Source: Citromicrobium sp. JLT1363
GTDB lineage: Bacteria > Pseudomonadota > Alphaproteobacteria > Sphingomonadales > Sphingomonadaceae
Reading direction: 5' to 3'
Assembly (NCBI RefSeq): GCF_000186705.1
Contig: NZ_AEUE01000010.1
Span: 62,001-126,000, forward strand
Length of the DNA: 64,000 nucleotides
The notes under the pieces are model-generated. The model was not told where the DNA came from, made no database searches, and saw only the letters and a list, made by a program, of their open reading frames with translations. The position numbers and the translations under genes are program-made. This document shows positions 20,736 to 29,114 of this stretch, piece after piece (within the stretch, counting starts at the first letter, position 1; each line of letters starts with the position of its first letter).

Positions 20736-21082
20736 AGCTTAGCGAAGGGTGAGCCGTCTGCGTCCTCCACCATTAGAATGTAGGCGAATCCCTGATTTCC
20801 TACCGTTAGGATAAGCTCCCACCAACCGGCGTGGGCTTCAATCCAGTCCCAATCCGGCATGTTTGGCAGGTCATCTATTCGCGATCGCATCGGGCTGAAC
20901 CCGATTGCGTCGATCACCGCTTCTTCCGTGTCGCCAGCTTCAATGACCAGCACGTGCGTCAAATCATGCAGACCACAGTGCAGCGAATCGTCGAGACGAT
21001 CGCGGAGCAGGGTCTTCGGGGTAGGATCGATCGGGTGGTCGAGGATGGAGCGCAAGGCGTCCATGTCAGGCAGGTCATGCAT
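20714..21082 (-). CDS. Orphan acidic protein, paralogue of the 114-residue island protein
   Basis: 122 residues from ATG 21082 (AGGAAATC upstream). No named domain. Its C-terminal half (GWWELILTVGNQGFAYILMV then FAKLCREHA) aligns with that of the gene at 21183 (GWFEIVFIISDLGEGHVVLV then LLTVCRKNA), including the Cys near the end, so the two are paralogues. The N-terminal part, DLPDMDALRSILDHP, is specific to this copy. It sits behind a terminator and before a small membrane-protein gene. The function is unknown. Confidence 0.65.
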   Translation of the reverse strand: MHDLPDMDALRSILDHPIDPTPKTLLRDRLDDSLHCGLHDLTHVLVIEAGDTEEAVIDAIGFSPMRSRIDDLPNMPDWDWIEAHAGWWELILTVGNQGFAYILMVEDADGSPFAKLCREHAT

Positions 21083-21101
21083 TGTGATTTCCTTTCGGCA
21101 T

Positions 21102-21131
21102 AAAAAAAGCCCGCTCGGATTGAGCAGGCTG
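21102..21131 (-). terminator. Intrinsic terminator between two island genes
   Basis: On the minus strand, AGCCTGCTC and GAGCGGGCT form a short stem followed by seven Ts. It lies downstream of the gene at 21183-21527 and upstream of the gene ending at 20714. Confidence 0.75.
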
Positions 21132-21182
21132 CGTGGTGTGGGTTGGCTGAGAGCCTAGGTCTGGTCGCGGTAGGTCGAAGTG

Positions 21183-21527
21183 CTACTTCCCCTTGGGTTG
21201 CTCGGCATTTTTGCGACAGACGGTAAGCAAGGTGGCATCAATTTCGGCTTGGTCAGGGACTAGGACCACATGGCCCTCTCCGAGATCGCTGATGATAAAC
21301 ACGATCTCGAACCACCCCTCACTGCGCTCAATGAATTCCCAGCACTCGAACGGTCGCTGCCGAACAGTCGCTAGGTCTGAGGCGCTGTCGCCGGGTTGGA
21401 TGATAAAAAGCCATGCGATCGGCTCCGTCTCAATCATTGCCGCGTAGCGATCGAGGATGTTCGAAGGGATGTTGGCGCACGCTTTCTGGGCATGGCCTAT
21501 CGCTTCCCCGCTTGTGAGAATTAGCAT
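21183..21527 (-). CDS. Orphan small protein with paralogue in the same island
   Basis: 114 residues from ATG 21527. A soluble protein with a conserved-looking core, ECWEFIERSEGWFEIVFIIS, and a C-terminal TVCRKNAEQPKGK tail. The core aligns with the neighbouring 122-residue protein (20714-21082), suggesting a duplicated family within the element. No domain name can be given. It is followed by its own terminator. Confidence 0.65.
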   Translation of the reverse strand: MLILTSGEAIGHAQKACANIPSNILDRYAAMIETEPIAWLFIIQPGDSASDLATVRQRPFECWEFIERSEGWFEIVFIISDLGEGHVVLVPDQAEIDATLLTVCRKNAEQPKGK

Positions 21528-21544
21528 TGTTGTTGCTCCAATGG

Positions 21545-21576
21545 AAAAGGCCCCCGGAATCGCTTCCGAGGGCCCG
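21545..21576 (-). terminator. Intrinsic terminator after the membrane-coil gene
   Basis: On the minus strand, GGGCCCTCGGAAG pairs with CTTCCGGGGGCC-type sequence (minus reading), followed by TTTTCC. It lies directly downstream of the stop at 21599. Confidence 0.7.
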
Positions 21577-21598
21577 AGTTACGGTGGTGGTGATGGGG

Positions 21599-22330
21599 TT
21601 AGAGGCTGGACAGGTCGCCCATCGATTTGACCTCGCAGCTGTCAGGATCGACCCTTGCGCTGACGCGCCCCGTGCGGGTTGCGCCGAAGCCATTCTCGGC
21701 GCGGAACGTCATGAAGGTGTTGGTACCGGTGACGCCCAGGAAGCTCGTCTCCACATGCTCAAACGAGTCCGGATTGTGCAAACTCTCCTTCACCCGGTCC
21801 TTGAGCTCGGGCACGCCTCCGCCGAACATTGCCAGGCACCTTCTCAGCTTGGCTTCCGTATCCGCCATCTCGGCATCTACCTCGCGCTGCCGCTGAGCAT
21901 CCGCTTCCCGTTCGTCAGCTTGTCGCTGACGATTCGCCACCTCTGCATCAAGTTCGACTTGGCGTGCAGCTTCGGCCTCAAGCTCAGCCTTGGCGACCTG
22001 ACCGGCTGGTGTTTTGTAGTATGCCTCCTGCACCTGCCCGAGCATCGCACCCAGGAAGAAAAATGCGCCAATAGCGGCGAAATAGGCTAGCAGCTTTCCG
22101 GACTTTGGCAGTCGAAAGAAAATCGGCGGCGAGATGATCAGGCCAGCGAGGGCGAGACAGGCGGCTGCAATGTAAAAGGTGGTGACAGGCGCATCAGGAG
22201 ACGCGAGGTGCTCTCCGTTTGTCAACGCCATCAGCATGGCAAACAGCACGAGCGGAACCGCGACGATCCATTGAAGGACGCCCCAACCACGTCGCAGGAG
22301 CGATGGTTTGTCGGATGTTGATTCAGTCAA
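21599..22330 (-). CDS. Membrane protein with coiled coil and C-terminal soluble domain
   Basis: 243 residues from a TTG at 22330, chosen because AGGGAGGAAC precedes it by 5 nt. A TTG further upstream at 22384 has no such site. Three hydrophobic helices lie within ~20-100 (WIVAVPLVLFAMLMAL, FYIAAACLALAGLII, YFAAIGAFFFLGAMLG). A Glu/Arg/Gln-rich coiled coil follows (~115-160), then a small domain (VKESLHNPDSFEHVET...GFGATRTGRVSARVD) that resembles a widespread uncharacterised soluble module. Possibly a membrane-anchored accessory protein of the element. The function is unknown. Confidence 0.7.
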   Translation of the reverse strand: MTESTSDKPSLLRRGWGVLQWIVAVPLVLFAMLMALTNGEHLASPDAPVTTFYIAAACLALAGLIISPPIFFRLPKSGKLLAYFAAIGAFFFLGAMLGQVQEAYYKTPAGQVAKAELEAEAARQVELDAEVANRQRQADEREADAQRQREVDAEMADTEAKLRRCLAMFGGGVPELKDRVKESLHNPDSFEHVETSFLGVTGTNTFMTFRAENGFGATRTGRVSARVDPDSCEVKSMGDLSSL

Positions 22331-22439
22331 TTGTTCCTCCCTGATTGGGCAAAGCTTCGCCGCTCTCGCGGCAAACGCAAGCAAAAATGAGATTCATAGT
22401 CCGTAGTTTTATGGACCACATCTCGGTTCAGTCTGGTGG

Positions 22440-22643
22440 ATGGATGTCCGCTGCCGCCTAGCCGAGAACATGAAGAAGCTCAGGAAAGAGCGCGGCTGGT
22501 CGCAAGAGGCCTTGGCCGGTGAGGCTGGGCTGGATCGAACCTATGTGAGCGGCATCGAGCGCAGGGTGAAGAACCCCACGGTCACGGTCATCGAGCGGAT
22601 CGCGAAGGCGCTTGGGTGCAAGCTTGGCGACCTACTCGACTGA
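22440..22643 (+). CDS. XRE-family HTH regulator, possible restriction-modification controller
   Basis: 67 residues, essentially one Cro/C1-type helix-turn-helix (GWSQEALAGEAGLDRTYVSGIERRVKNPTVTVIERIAKALG). The size and HTH-only layout fit small phage or plasmid repressors and the C (controller) proteins of restriction-modification systems. It is encoded 153 bp upstream of, and in the same direction as, the island's DNA methylase. It could therefore time methylase expression; the link is inferred from position. It is divergent from the membrane-coil gene, so the shared 109-bp region may hold its operator. Confidence 0.8.
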   Translation: MDVRCRLAENMKKLRKERGWSQEALAGEAGLDRTYVSGIERRVKNPTVTVIERIAKALGCKLGDLLD

Positions 22644-22796
22644 CGGCATCCTATATAAGATGCCCGATTTCACGTAAGATCGATGATCCTCTGAAGCTGA
22701 AGAAACGACGCTTCAAATCGACCTCGGGCATTTCTCACTCTACACCCTTGTGTTGCGCAGATGACGCGCATATACGGTCGCCGAAAGTGAGGCCGA

Positions 22797-24785
22797 ATGA
22801 CACCCATAGACATGCTCGCCTTAGCGCTGAAGTCCGCACCCCATCAAAGGGAGGCGATTGCTGCTCGCATCGGCGTTTCGATATCTTCTCTAGATCGTTG
22901 GGTTGCACGGAGCGCCGTTCCCACCGAGACGCACCGCGCGAAACTACTTGAAGTACTTGGAGAGTTGAACGCCAGGACCCCAGCAAGCGAGGCAAAGCAA
23001 CTGATTGATGCGCTACCGGCCGTGCGAGAGGTTATGCATAGTCGAGGCGTTACGTCTTCCCGAAATGACGCTATCGATCAAATCTCGGCTCTGATATTAT
23101 TCCAAATTCTCCACGCCCGGAAATTCACATCCCACCCCCAAAAAATAATAGATCGCCACAACTTCCAATTTGCATTAACCTACTTGCCCTCGGTCATCAA
23201 AAAAACATTTTCCGAACATGTGAGCAATAGCCTCAATTCTACATTGTCGTTTTTCAGAGATGAAATAAGCTTTACGTTCTCGTTATTAGACATTTTGAAG
23301 CCTGTATTAAATGAGATCGCTAGCCGCACCACCGGGACGAGCGACCACCTTTGGCACGAACTCTTTGTTGGCTTTCTTTCCTCTTCTTTTCACGAAGAAA
23401 AAGAATTTGCACAATACATGACCCCCATAGAGGTTGTGGATTTTATGGTGCAAGCGGCGGCGCTCTTTCTCCCCAAGCACCAGAAAACGGTCAAGGTTCT
23501 CGATCCTAGCTGCGGGACGGGAACATTCCTTACTAAGTGCTCCGACCTTATAAGTGACCGAAAGCTAACTATTTGCGGCGTAGACACGAATGAGCGAATG
23601 GCGCGATTGGCCGCCATATCAGCCGTTGCGAGCGACCTTGATCCGAAGTGCATCCGGCTAGGCAATTCGCTCAATGCCGATCTTGATGCTGACTTCCTCA
23701 ATCCTGGATTCGTCGATCTCATACTCACCAACCCACCTTTTGGAGCAGAGCATTCCAAGGGATCACATGGATCGAAAAAAGTCCCCTCCGAATTAGCTTA
23801 CTTGCCCCGTTATCTTGAGTGGCTAAAGCCAGAAGGCGTTTGCGCTGTAATCCTTCCCGATAGCGTCCTCACTAACCGAGGAGCTTTCTCAAACGCCCGA
23901 AGGGATTTGGCAAACGGTGCGGACATTCTCGCTGTCATTTCCTTACCCGCAATGACTTTTGCAGCGTCCGGAACCACGACAAAAACCTCTATAGTTATAT
24001 TGCAGAAGTCTTCGCCGACGCGGACGGCACAAAAGACATTCTTAGCCACTGTCAGCAATGTCGGTTTCAAGGTGGTGAATCGCGGCTCAGTCAGACGACG
24101 AGTACCTTCACTCCAGTCAGATTTTCCTTCACTAATCTCGGCACTTCGCGGGACTGATAATGCATTTGCGGGGATTATCGAAACACAACTCCCTCGCGAC
24201 GGGGAGCGCTGGGATGCACCATATTGGATATCGTCACTTCCTCGTCACGATCAGGATGCGTACGCGCAGGAGCTCACCCCGCTTTGCGAGCTCGCGGATT
24301 TGGTGAACGAGAAGGTGAATCCGAAAGTACTCGATGCCCAGACTTTCTTTTATATTGAGATTTCTGGTGTCGCGGGTGATCTGCTCAGGGTGTCAGCCAC
24401 AGAGACCCCGACAGCAGGCGCACCATCTCGCGCTCGAAGAAAGGTGAAGGCTGGTGACGTTCTGCTTTCGACAGTTAGGCCGGAAAGACGAACCGTGGGC
24501 GTCGTCCCGGCACACCTCGACGGCGCGATATGCTCGACGGGCTTTGCGGTAATTCGGCCGAAGTCGATTTCACCATACGTCTTAGCATCTATGCTAAGAA
24601 GCGAGATCGTAACCTCTCAATTAAATGGAATAGCTTCTGGTGTAGCCTACCCTGCATTCGACGCGGCGGCGGTCGACAAAATTTCCGTTCCTTTTGTCGA
24701 TGAGAGAAGGGTGCAAAAACTTATTTCCTACGGTCGGACGCTTGAGGCCCTAGAAGTCGCAAGGCTTGCCCTGGAAATGAGCTAA
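22797..24785 (+). CDS. N6-adenine DNA methylase with fused specificity (TRD) domain
   Basis: 662 residues. The N-terminal ~60 residues look like an HTH (REAIAARIGVSISSLDRWV). The helical domain and catalytic domain are of the type I HsdM class: SAM-binding motif I DPSCGTGTF (~236) and motif IV NPPFG (~312). From ~480 there is a single HsdS-like target-recognition domain (ELADLVNEKVNPKV, KVKAGDVLLSTVRPERRTVGVV, GIASGVAYPAFDAAAVDKI). The protein therefore combines modification and specificity subunits, as in several type II and IIG-like systems. It should methylate adenine at one recognition site. Its end overlaps that of the convergent nuclease gene by a few bases. The coding DNA is AT-richer than the host genome, a sign of transfer. 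Confidence 0.88.
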   Translation: MTPIDMLALALKSAPHQREAIAARIGVSISSLDRWVARSAVPTETHRAKLLEVLGELNARTPASEAKQLIDALPAVREVMHSRGVTSSRNDAIDQISALILFQILHARKFTSHPQKIIDRHNFQFALTYLPSVIKKTFSEHVSNSLNSTLSFFRDEISFTFSLLDILKPVLNEIASRTTGTSDHLWHELFVGFLSSSFHEEKEFAQYMTPIEVVDFMVQAAALFLPKHQKTVKVLDPSCGTGTFLTKCSDLISDRKLTICGVDTNERMARLAAISAVASDLDPKCIRLGNSLNADLDADFLNPGFVDLILTNPPFGAEHSKGSHGSKKVPSELAYLPRYLEWLKPEGVCAVILPDSVLTNRGAFSNARRDLANGADILAVISLPAMTFAASGTTTKTSIVILQKSSPTRTAQKTFLATVSNVGFKVVNRGSVRRRVPSLQSDFPSLISALRGTDNAFAGIIETQLPRDGERWDAPYWISSLPRHDQDAYAQELTPLCELADLVNEKVNPKVLDAQTFFYIEISGVAGDLLRVSATETPTAGAPSRARRKVKAGDVLLSTVRPERRTVGVVPAHLDGAICSTGFAVIRPKSISPYVLASMLRSEIVTSQLNGIASGVAYPAFDAAAVDKISVPFVDERRVQKLISYGRTLEALEVARLALEMS

Positions 24786-25702
24786 GCAAGATCCCAAACC
24801 TCGTCGATGCTGGCGAACCAGACGCCATCGCCAGGTTCGCACAAGGGGTTCTGATTGACGTGTTCCGGATATTTTCGTGAGCGAGGCAAACCATGCTGCT
24901 CGACGTCTTCCGGCACAGACCTAGCAAAAGCTATGTCCCCTATCCTTCCTGTCCTGAGAAATAGGCCAACCGCAAAAAAGTCTTGGGTTTCGAACTTGCA
25001 GCTGCTCGTGGGATAATAATTCTTCTTTTGCGCGACACTCCAGTTCGCAGGATCCCCCTTAGGGGCGGTGGTTGTACTATGGATAAGGCGCGCCCGCCTC
25101 ACATCGGTCCCCCAAAGTGATTTGGACTCGACGCGTTTCGAAACCCCATCTTTCTCGAAGACAAAATCGAAATTTGCATATGATCCTAAATGCCTAGCCA
25201 TATCTTCCGGCATGCGCGTTACCGTATACCCCCTGTCGACACCATGTCTGTAGAGATAATACTCTGACAGCGCACTCAATACCTTAGCAGATGCTCCGTA
25301 TTGATCGACTTCCCATAGGTCTGACAATGAAAGTTGTTGAAGAGCAGCCTCAAGATCGACCTTCTTCGTCCCAACATATATTTCGCCATGCGCGATCTCA
25401 TTGTCGTGGTCTACATCGCAAATTCGACCTTTCGCGATTTCGCGCCAATTTGCTCCGGCGGCCGAACCCGGAACGAACTTACCTGTTCGCCCACGCACAA
25501 CCACCGCACGATTTTCTGGGGTCACCTTAATTGTAAAGCTTGCCCGCCAATGATTTTCACCATCGTTACGAAAAACGGTCTTGTCTAAGCTCGCGATCGG
25601 CACAAGCAGTGGACAGAGAACAGCAGCCATCGATTCCAAAGTCGCGCCCTCGTATCGGCGCGTCAGTTCGGCCAAAATGTCCTGCTCTTGCTCTGTCGCC
25701 AT
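24782..25702 (-). CDS. Probable restriction endonuclease, PD-(D/E)XK type
   Basis: 306 residues, no close named family. FDFVFEKDGVSKRVESKSLWG holds a D(179)...E(192)-x-K(194) arrangement on two strands, the core of PD-(D/E)XK restriction nucleases. The protein is encoded tail to tail with the methylase and the stop codons overlap (24782-24785), a common layout in restriction-modification pairs. Expected role: cleavage of DNA unmethylated at the partner's site. The N-terminal ~130 residues may carry DNA recognition. The nuclease call rests on motif plus context, not on family recognition. The 205 bp upstream lead into the right attachment repeat. Confidence 0.72.
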   Translation of the reverse strand: MATEQEQDILAELTRRYEGATLESMAAVLCPLLVPIASLDKTVFRNDGENHWRASFTIKVTPENRAVVVRGRTGKFVPGSAAGANWREIAKGRICDVDHDNEIAHGEIYVGTKKVDLEAALQQLSLSDLWEVDQYGASAKVLSALSEYYLYRHGVDRGYTVTRMPEDMARHLGSYANFDFVFEKDGVSKRVESKSLWGTDVRRARLIHSTTTAPKGDPANWSVAQKKNYYPTSSCKFETQDFFAVGLFLRTGRIGDIAFARSVPEDVEQHGLPRSRKYPEHVNQNPLCEPGDGVWFASIDEVWDLA

Positions 25703-25904
25703 AAGCCCCCCTCTGAAAGAGCGTATGGCAATCAGCGAAAGGAGCGGCTGTCAATGGCACAGTACCCGCTTTGCTTCGCTTCCCGATCCTCAGCCGCGAT
25801 CTGTTAAGCGAACGCGTTCTCCCAGAGCCCACCCACTCGCTTCCCATAGGCGCACCCAGCCGAACGGCCTCTCGCCTTACAACGGCGCGCGGATAAGCTG
25901 AGGG

Positions 25905-25952
25905 AGGTGGTGCCGCTTACGTGACTCGAACACGTGACCCCATCATTACGAA
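25905..25952 (-). repeat. Right attachment-site repeat within tRNA-Thr
   Basis: 48 bp identical to 15689-15736, forming the 3' part of the intact tRNA-Thr gene. The similarity continues leftward to about 25829 with eight mismatches, so the island carries extra host-like DNA beyond the tRNA end. Confidence 0.9.
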
Positions 25953-25983
25953 TGATGTGCTCTACCAACTGAGCTAAAGCGGC
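25908..25983 (-). tRNA. tRNA-Thr (anticodon CGT)
   Basis: A 76-nt cloverleaf on the minus strand: acceptor GCCGCTT, D arm TAGCTCAGTTGGTAGAGCA, anticodon stem CATCA/TGATG with loop TTCGTAA (anticodon CGT, reads ACG), T arm with GTTCGAGTC, encoded CCA. The 3' 45 nt are supplied by the integrated island and preserve a normal tRNA. Confidence 0.96.
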
Positions 25984-26070
25984 ATTTCGCGTGGAAGGAC
26001 GCCCCTTAATCGTCACGTCCGCGCCTCGCAATGCCAAAATGCGGCGGCGGGCCGGACCGGGCCTCTCACG

Positions 26071-27117
26071 CTAGGCGGCGATCCTTTCGCACACTGCGCT
26101 TATGACCTCGTGCGTGCTTGCCGATCCGCCAATATCCCCAGTGCCGATTCCGTCGGACAGGCAGGCCGCGATGGCGCCTTCTATCGTGACGGCAGCATCT
26201 TCCTGGCCCAGGGCGTGGCGCAGCAGCATCGCCGCGCTGAGCATTGCGCCCACCGGGTTGGCCTTGCCCTGCCCCGCGATATCCGGCGCGGATCCGTGGA
26301 TCGGTTCGTACAGGCCGCCATGGGTCTGCGAGAGCGAGGCCGAGGGCGCGAGGCCGATGGAGCCCGCGATCACCGATGCCTCGTCGCTCAAAATGTCACC
26401 GAACATGTTTTCGGTCAGGACGACGTCGAAGGCGGCGGGCCGTTCGATCAGCTTCATGGCCATCGCATCAACCAGCACATGGTGGAGCTCGATGTCCGGA
26501 TAGTCGGCGTCGCGCAGCGCGATCACCGTGTTGCGCCACAGGCGGCTGGTGGCGAGCACGTTGGCCTTGTCGACCGACGTGACCCGGCGCGAGCGGCCCC
26601 TTGCGGCATCGAAGGCGATGCGCGCGATCCGCTCCACTTCCTGGCGCGAATAGCTGCAGAGGTCGGAGGCGTTTTCGTCACCTTCCACCTTGTCGCCGAA
26701 ATAGATACCGCCGGTGAGTTCGCGCACGATCAGCATGTCCGTACCCGACGCGCGTTCGGCCTTCAGCGGCGAGAGATGCTCAAGCCCGGGAAACAGCGTG
26801 ATCGGGCGCAGGTTGGCGAACGCGCCAAGCGCCCTGCGCAGCGCAAGCAGGCCCGCTTCGGGGCGCGGCCCGCCCGCGTCCCACTTCGGCCCGCCTACCG
26901 CGCCGAGGAACACCGCGTCCGCCTCCACGCAGGCCTCGGCCGTGGCGTCGGGAAAGGGATCGCCATGCGCATCGATCGCGCAGCCGCCGATATCGTGGCT
27001 GGAGAACTCCAGCGGAAGGCCATGCGCGGCGCCAGCTTTTTCGAGCACGGCGCGCGCGGCCTGCGCGACTTCGGGGCCGATACCGTCGCCGGGGAGCAGT
27101 ACGATTGTGTGGGTCAT
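26071..27117 (-). CDS. leuB: 3-isopropylmalate dehydrogenase
   Basis: 348 residues, standard length. It oxidatively decarboxylates 3-isopropylmalate to 2-oxoisocaproate with NAD+, the third step of leucine synthesis. Visible are LLPGDGIGPEV at the N-terminus, the substrate-binding arginine region ALRRALGAFANLRPI, and the metal/NAD region FGDILSDEASVIAGSIGLAPSAS followed by EPIHGSAPDIAGQGKANP. Last gene of the branched-chain superoperon; its ATG overlaps the leuD stop. The operon end lies next to the tRNA-Thr gene. Confidence 0.97.
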   Translation of the reverse strand: MTHTIVLLPGDGIGPEVAQAARAVLEKAGAAHGLPLEFSSHDIGGCAIDAHGDPFPDATAEACVEADAVFLGAVGGPKWDAGGPRPEAGLLALRRALGAFANLRPITLFPGLEHLSPLKAERASGTDMLIVRELTGGIYFGDKVEGDENASDLCSYSRQEVERIARIAFDAARGRSRRVTSVDKANVLATSRLWRNTVIALRDADYPDIELHHVLVDAMAMKLIERPAAFDVVLTENMFGDILSDEASVIAGSIGLAPSASLSQTHGGLYEPIHGSAPDIAGQGKANPVGAMLSAAMLLRHALGQEDAAVTIEGAIAACLSDGIGTGDIGGSASTHEVISAVCERIAA

Positions 27118-27695
27118 GCCGCGGCAGCCTCGTAAGCGGCGATGGCTTCCTCGTGCGCGACGATATGGCCGAGCGGGTCGACCCCGTCGAGCAGGCAGCG
27201 GCGCGCGAATGGCTCAACGGTGAACTGCGCGCGGATATCGTCCTCGGTCTCGAGCGTGCAGCTTTCGAGATCGATCACGATCCGGATGCCCGGACGCTCC
27301 AGCAAGGCCGCATGGGTCCGCTGATCCACCTCGACCGGCAGCAGGCCGTTCTTGAGCGCGTTGCTTTTGAAGATGTCCGCGATGTCCGAACTGATGACCG
27401 CACGAAAACCATAGTCGAGCAGCGCCCAGGGCGCATGTTCGCGCGAGGAGCCGCAGCCGAAATTGGCGCCAGCCACCAGCACCTGCCGGTCGCCCGCCCC
27501 CGCAACCGGGAAGGGAGAGGCGTTCTTCGGCTGGTCGTCTTCGGTGTAGCGCCAGTCGTAAAAGGCACTCTTGCCCAGCCCTTCGCGCGTGGTCGTGGTG
27601 AGGAAGCGTGCCGGAATGATCTGGTCGGTATCGATATTGCTCTGGCGCACGACCAGCGTGCGCGCTTCCAGTCGGTTGAAAGGCTCAGGCTGCAT
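27114..27695 (-). CDS. leuD: 3-isopropylmalate dehydratase small subunit
   Basis: 193 residues, an aconitase-swivel domain. [14 protein letters not shown] and [17 protein letters not shown] are the family signatures. It forms the heterodimer with LeuC that isomerises 2- to 3-isopropylmalate. It overlaps leuC by 11 nt at its start and leuB by 4 nt at its end, so the three are translationally coupled. Confidence 0.97.
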   Translation of the reverse strand: MQPEPFNRLEARTLVVRQSNIDTDQIIPARFLTTTTREGLGKSAFYDWRYTEDDQPKNASPFPVAGAGDRQVLVAGANFGCGSSREHAPWALLDYGFRAVISSDIADIFKSNALKNGLLPVEVDQRTHAALLERPGIRIVIDLESCTLETEDDIRAQFTVEPFARRCLLDGVDPLGHIVAHEEAIAAYEAAAA

Positions 27696-29103
27696 CGCGC
27701 GCCTCCGTGCCGAGATATTGGGAAGGGTCGGCGATATGCCCGGCGATTGCGCTGGCGGCAGCGGTGGCGGGGCCGGCCAGCACCGTGCGCACGCCCTTGC
27801 CCTGCCGGCCGACGAAATTGCGGTTCGAAGTCGAGACGACCAGTTCCCCGGGCGCGCCCTGATCGCCGTTCATCGCAATGCACATCGAACAGCCCGGCAT
27901 GCGCCATTCGGCCCCGGCTTCGGCGAACACCGTGTGCAGCCCCTCGGCCTCGGCCTGCTGGCGAATCGCTTCCGAGCCGGGCACGATCAGCGCGATAACG
28001 CCGTCCGCCACCTTGCGCCCGCGCATCACCTCGGCCGCTTCGCGCAGGTCCGCCATGCGCGAATTGGTACAGCTGCCGATGAAGACGCGGTCGACCTTCG
28101 CCTCGGCAAAGGGCCGGTCGGCGGCAAAGCGCATGTACTCCGCAGCCTCGCGTTCGGAATCGTTCGCGGGCCGGGGCGCGTTGCCCGTTACCGGCGCCGC
28201 CGCATCGGGCGATACGCCGAAGGTTATCATCGGACGGATCGCGGCGGCATCCACCCTCACTTCGCTGTCGAACTGCGCGTCCCGATCGGAGGGAAGTTCG
28301 CGCCAGCGCGCGACGGCCGCATCCCAGGCTTCGCCCTGAGGCGCGCGCTCGCGCCCTTCGAGGTAGGCAAAAGTCGTGTCGTCCGGGGCGACCATGCCCA
28401 CGCGCGCGCCCGCCTCAATCGCCATGTTGCACAGCGTCATGCGCGCTTCCATCGACAGCGCTTCGACTGCGGGTCCGGCAAATTCCACTGCGTAGCCCTG
28501 CCCGCCATCGGCGCCGATCTGCGCGATCATGGCGAGCGCCATGTCCTTCGCACCCACTCCCGGCGAAAGCTCGCCCTCGAAGGTGATGCGCATCGATTTC
28601 GGCTTGCGCTGCAGGATGCATTGCGTGGCCAGCACGTGCCCCACCTCGGTCGTGCCGATCCCGAAGGCCAGCGCGCCGAATGCGCCGTGGGTGGAGGTAT
28701 GGCTGTCGCCGCACACGATCGTCTTGCCCGGCTGCGTCAGCGCCAGTTCGGGGCCGACAACATGGACGATGCCGCGGCGCGGATCATCCAGGCCGAGCAG
28801 GTCTATGCCATGCTTCGCGCAGTTCGCCTCCAGCTGGTGGACCTGTTTTTCCGCGTCCTCGGTCGCGTAGGGCAGGCGCCCGTCGGGGCCTGGCGGCAAG
28901 GTCGGCGTCGAGTGATCGAGCGTCGCCTGCGTCAGGTCCGGACGCCGCACGGGCAATCCGCGCTCCTCCAGCACCGCGAAGGCCTGTGGCGAGGTAACCT
29001 CGTGGATCAGGTGCAGGTCGATGAAGAGGATCGCAGGGCTATCCTCGCTTTCGGGGACGACGACGTGCGCGTCCCACAGCTTGTCGAACAGGGATCGTGC
29101 CAT
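27685..29103 (-). CDS. leuC: 3-isopropylmalate dehydratase large subunit
   Basis: 472 residues from ATG 29103 ([15 protein letters not shown]). An aconitase-type [4Fe-4S] enzyme: the cluster cysteines are in SCTNSR and PGCSMC, with a further one expected upstream. [20 protein letters not shown] is the substrate-site motif. It dehydrates and rehydrates isopropylmalate together with LeuD. The frame is open upstream to 29520, but that part is antisense to leuA. The spacing of 11 bp after leuA marks it as part of the same operon. Confidence 0.97.
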   Translation of the reverse strand: MARSLFDKLWDAHVVVPESEDSPAILFIDLHLIHEVTSPQAFAVLEERGLPVRRPDLTQATLDHSTPTLPPGPDGRLPYATEDAEKQVHQLEANCAKHGIDLLGLDDPRRGIVHVVGPELALTQPGKTIVCGDSHTSTHGAFGALAFGIGTTEVGHVLATQCILQRKPKSMRITFEGELSPGVGAKDMALAMIAQIGADGGQGYAVEFAGPAVEALSMEARMTLCNMAIEAGARVGMVAPDDTTFAYLEGRERAPQGEAWDAAVARWRELPSDRDAQFDSEVRVDAAAIRPMITFGVSPDAAAPVTGNAPRPANDSEREAAEYMRFAADRPFAEAKVDRVFIGSCTNSRMADLREAAEVMRGRKVADGVIALIVPGSEAIRQQAEAEGLHTVFAEAGAEWRMPGCSMCIAMNGDQGAPGELVVSTSNRNFVGRQGKGVRTVLAGPATAAASAIAGHIADPSQYLGTEARDAA

Positions 29104-29114
29104 TGTTCCAGCTC

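Larger units (their letters stand above)
15689..25952. mobile_element. Integrative genomic island in tRNA-Thr(CGT)
   Basis: About 10.2 kb bounded by 48-bp perfect direct repeats that contain the 3' part of tRNA-Thr. A tyrosine integrase lies inside at 17204-18349. Content differs from the flanking housekeeping DNA: orphan small genes, a frameshifted replication-type ATPase, a restriction-modification pair, a DUF4365 gene, and visibly AT-richer stretches (around 16160-16950 and 22800-25600). The intact tRNA is rebuilt at the right end, so the left repeat is the displaced original 3' end. There are no conjugation genes, so it is probably a mobilisable or degenerate element acting as a small defence island. 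Confidence 0.9.
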
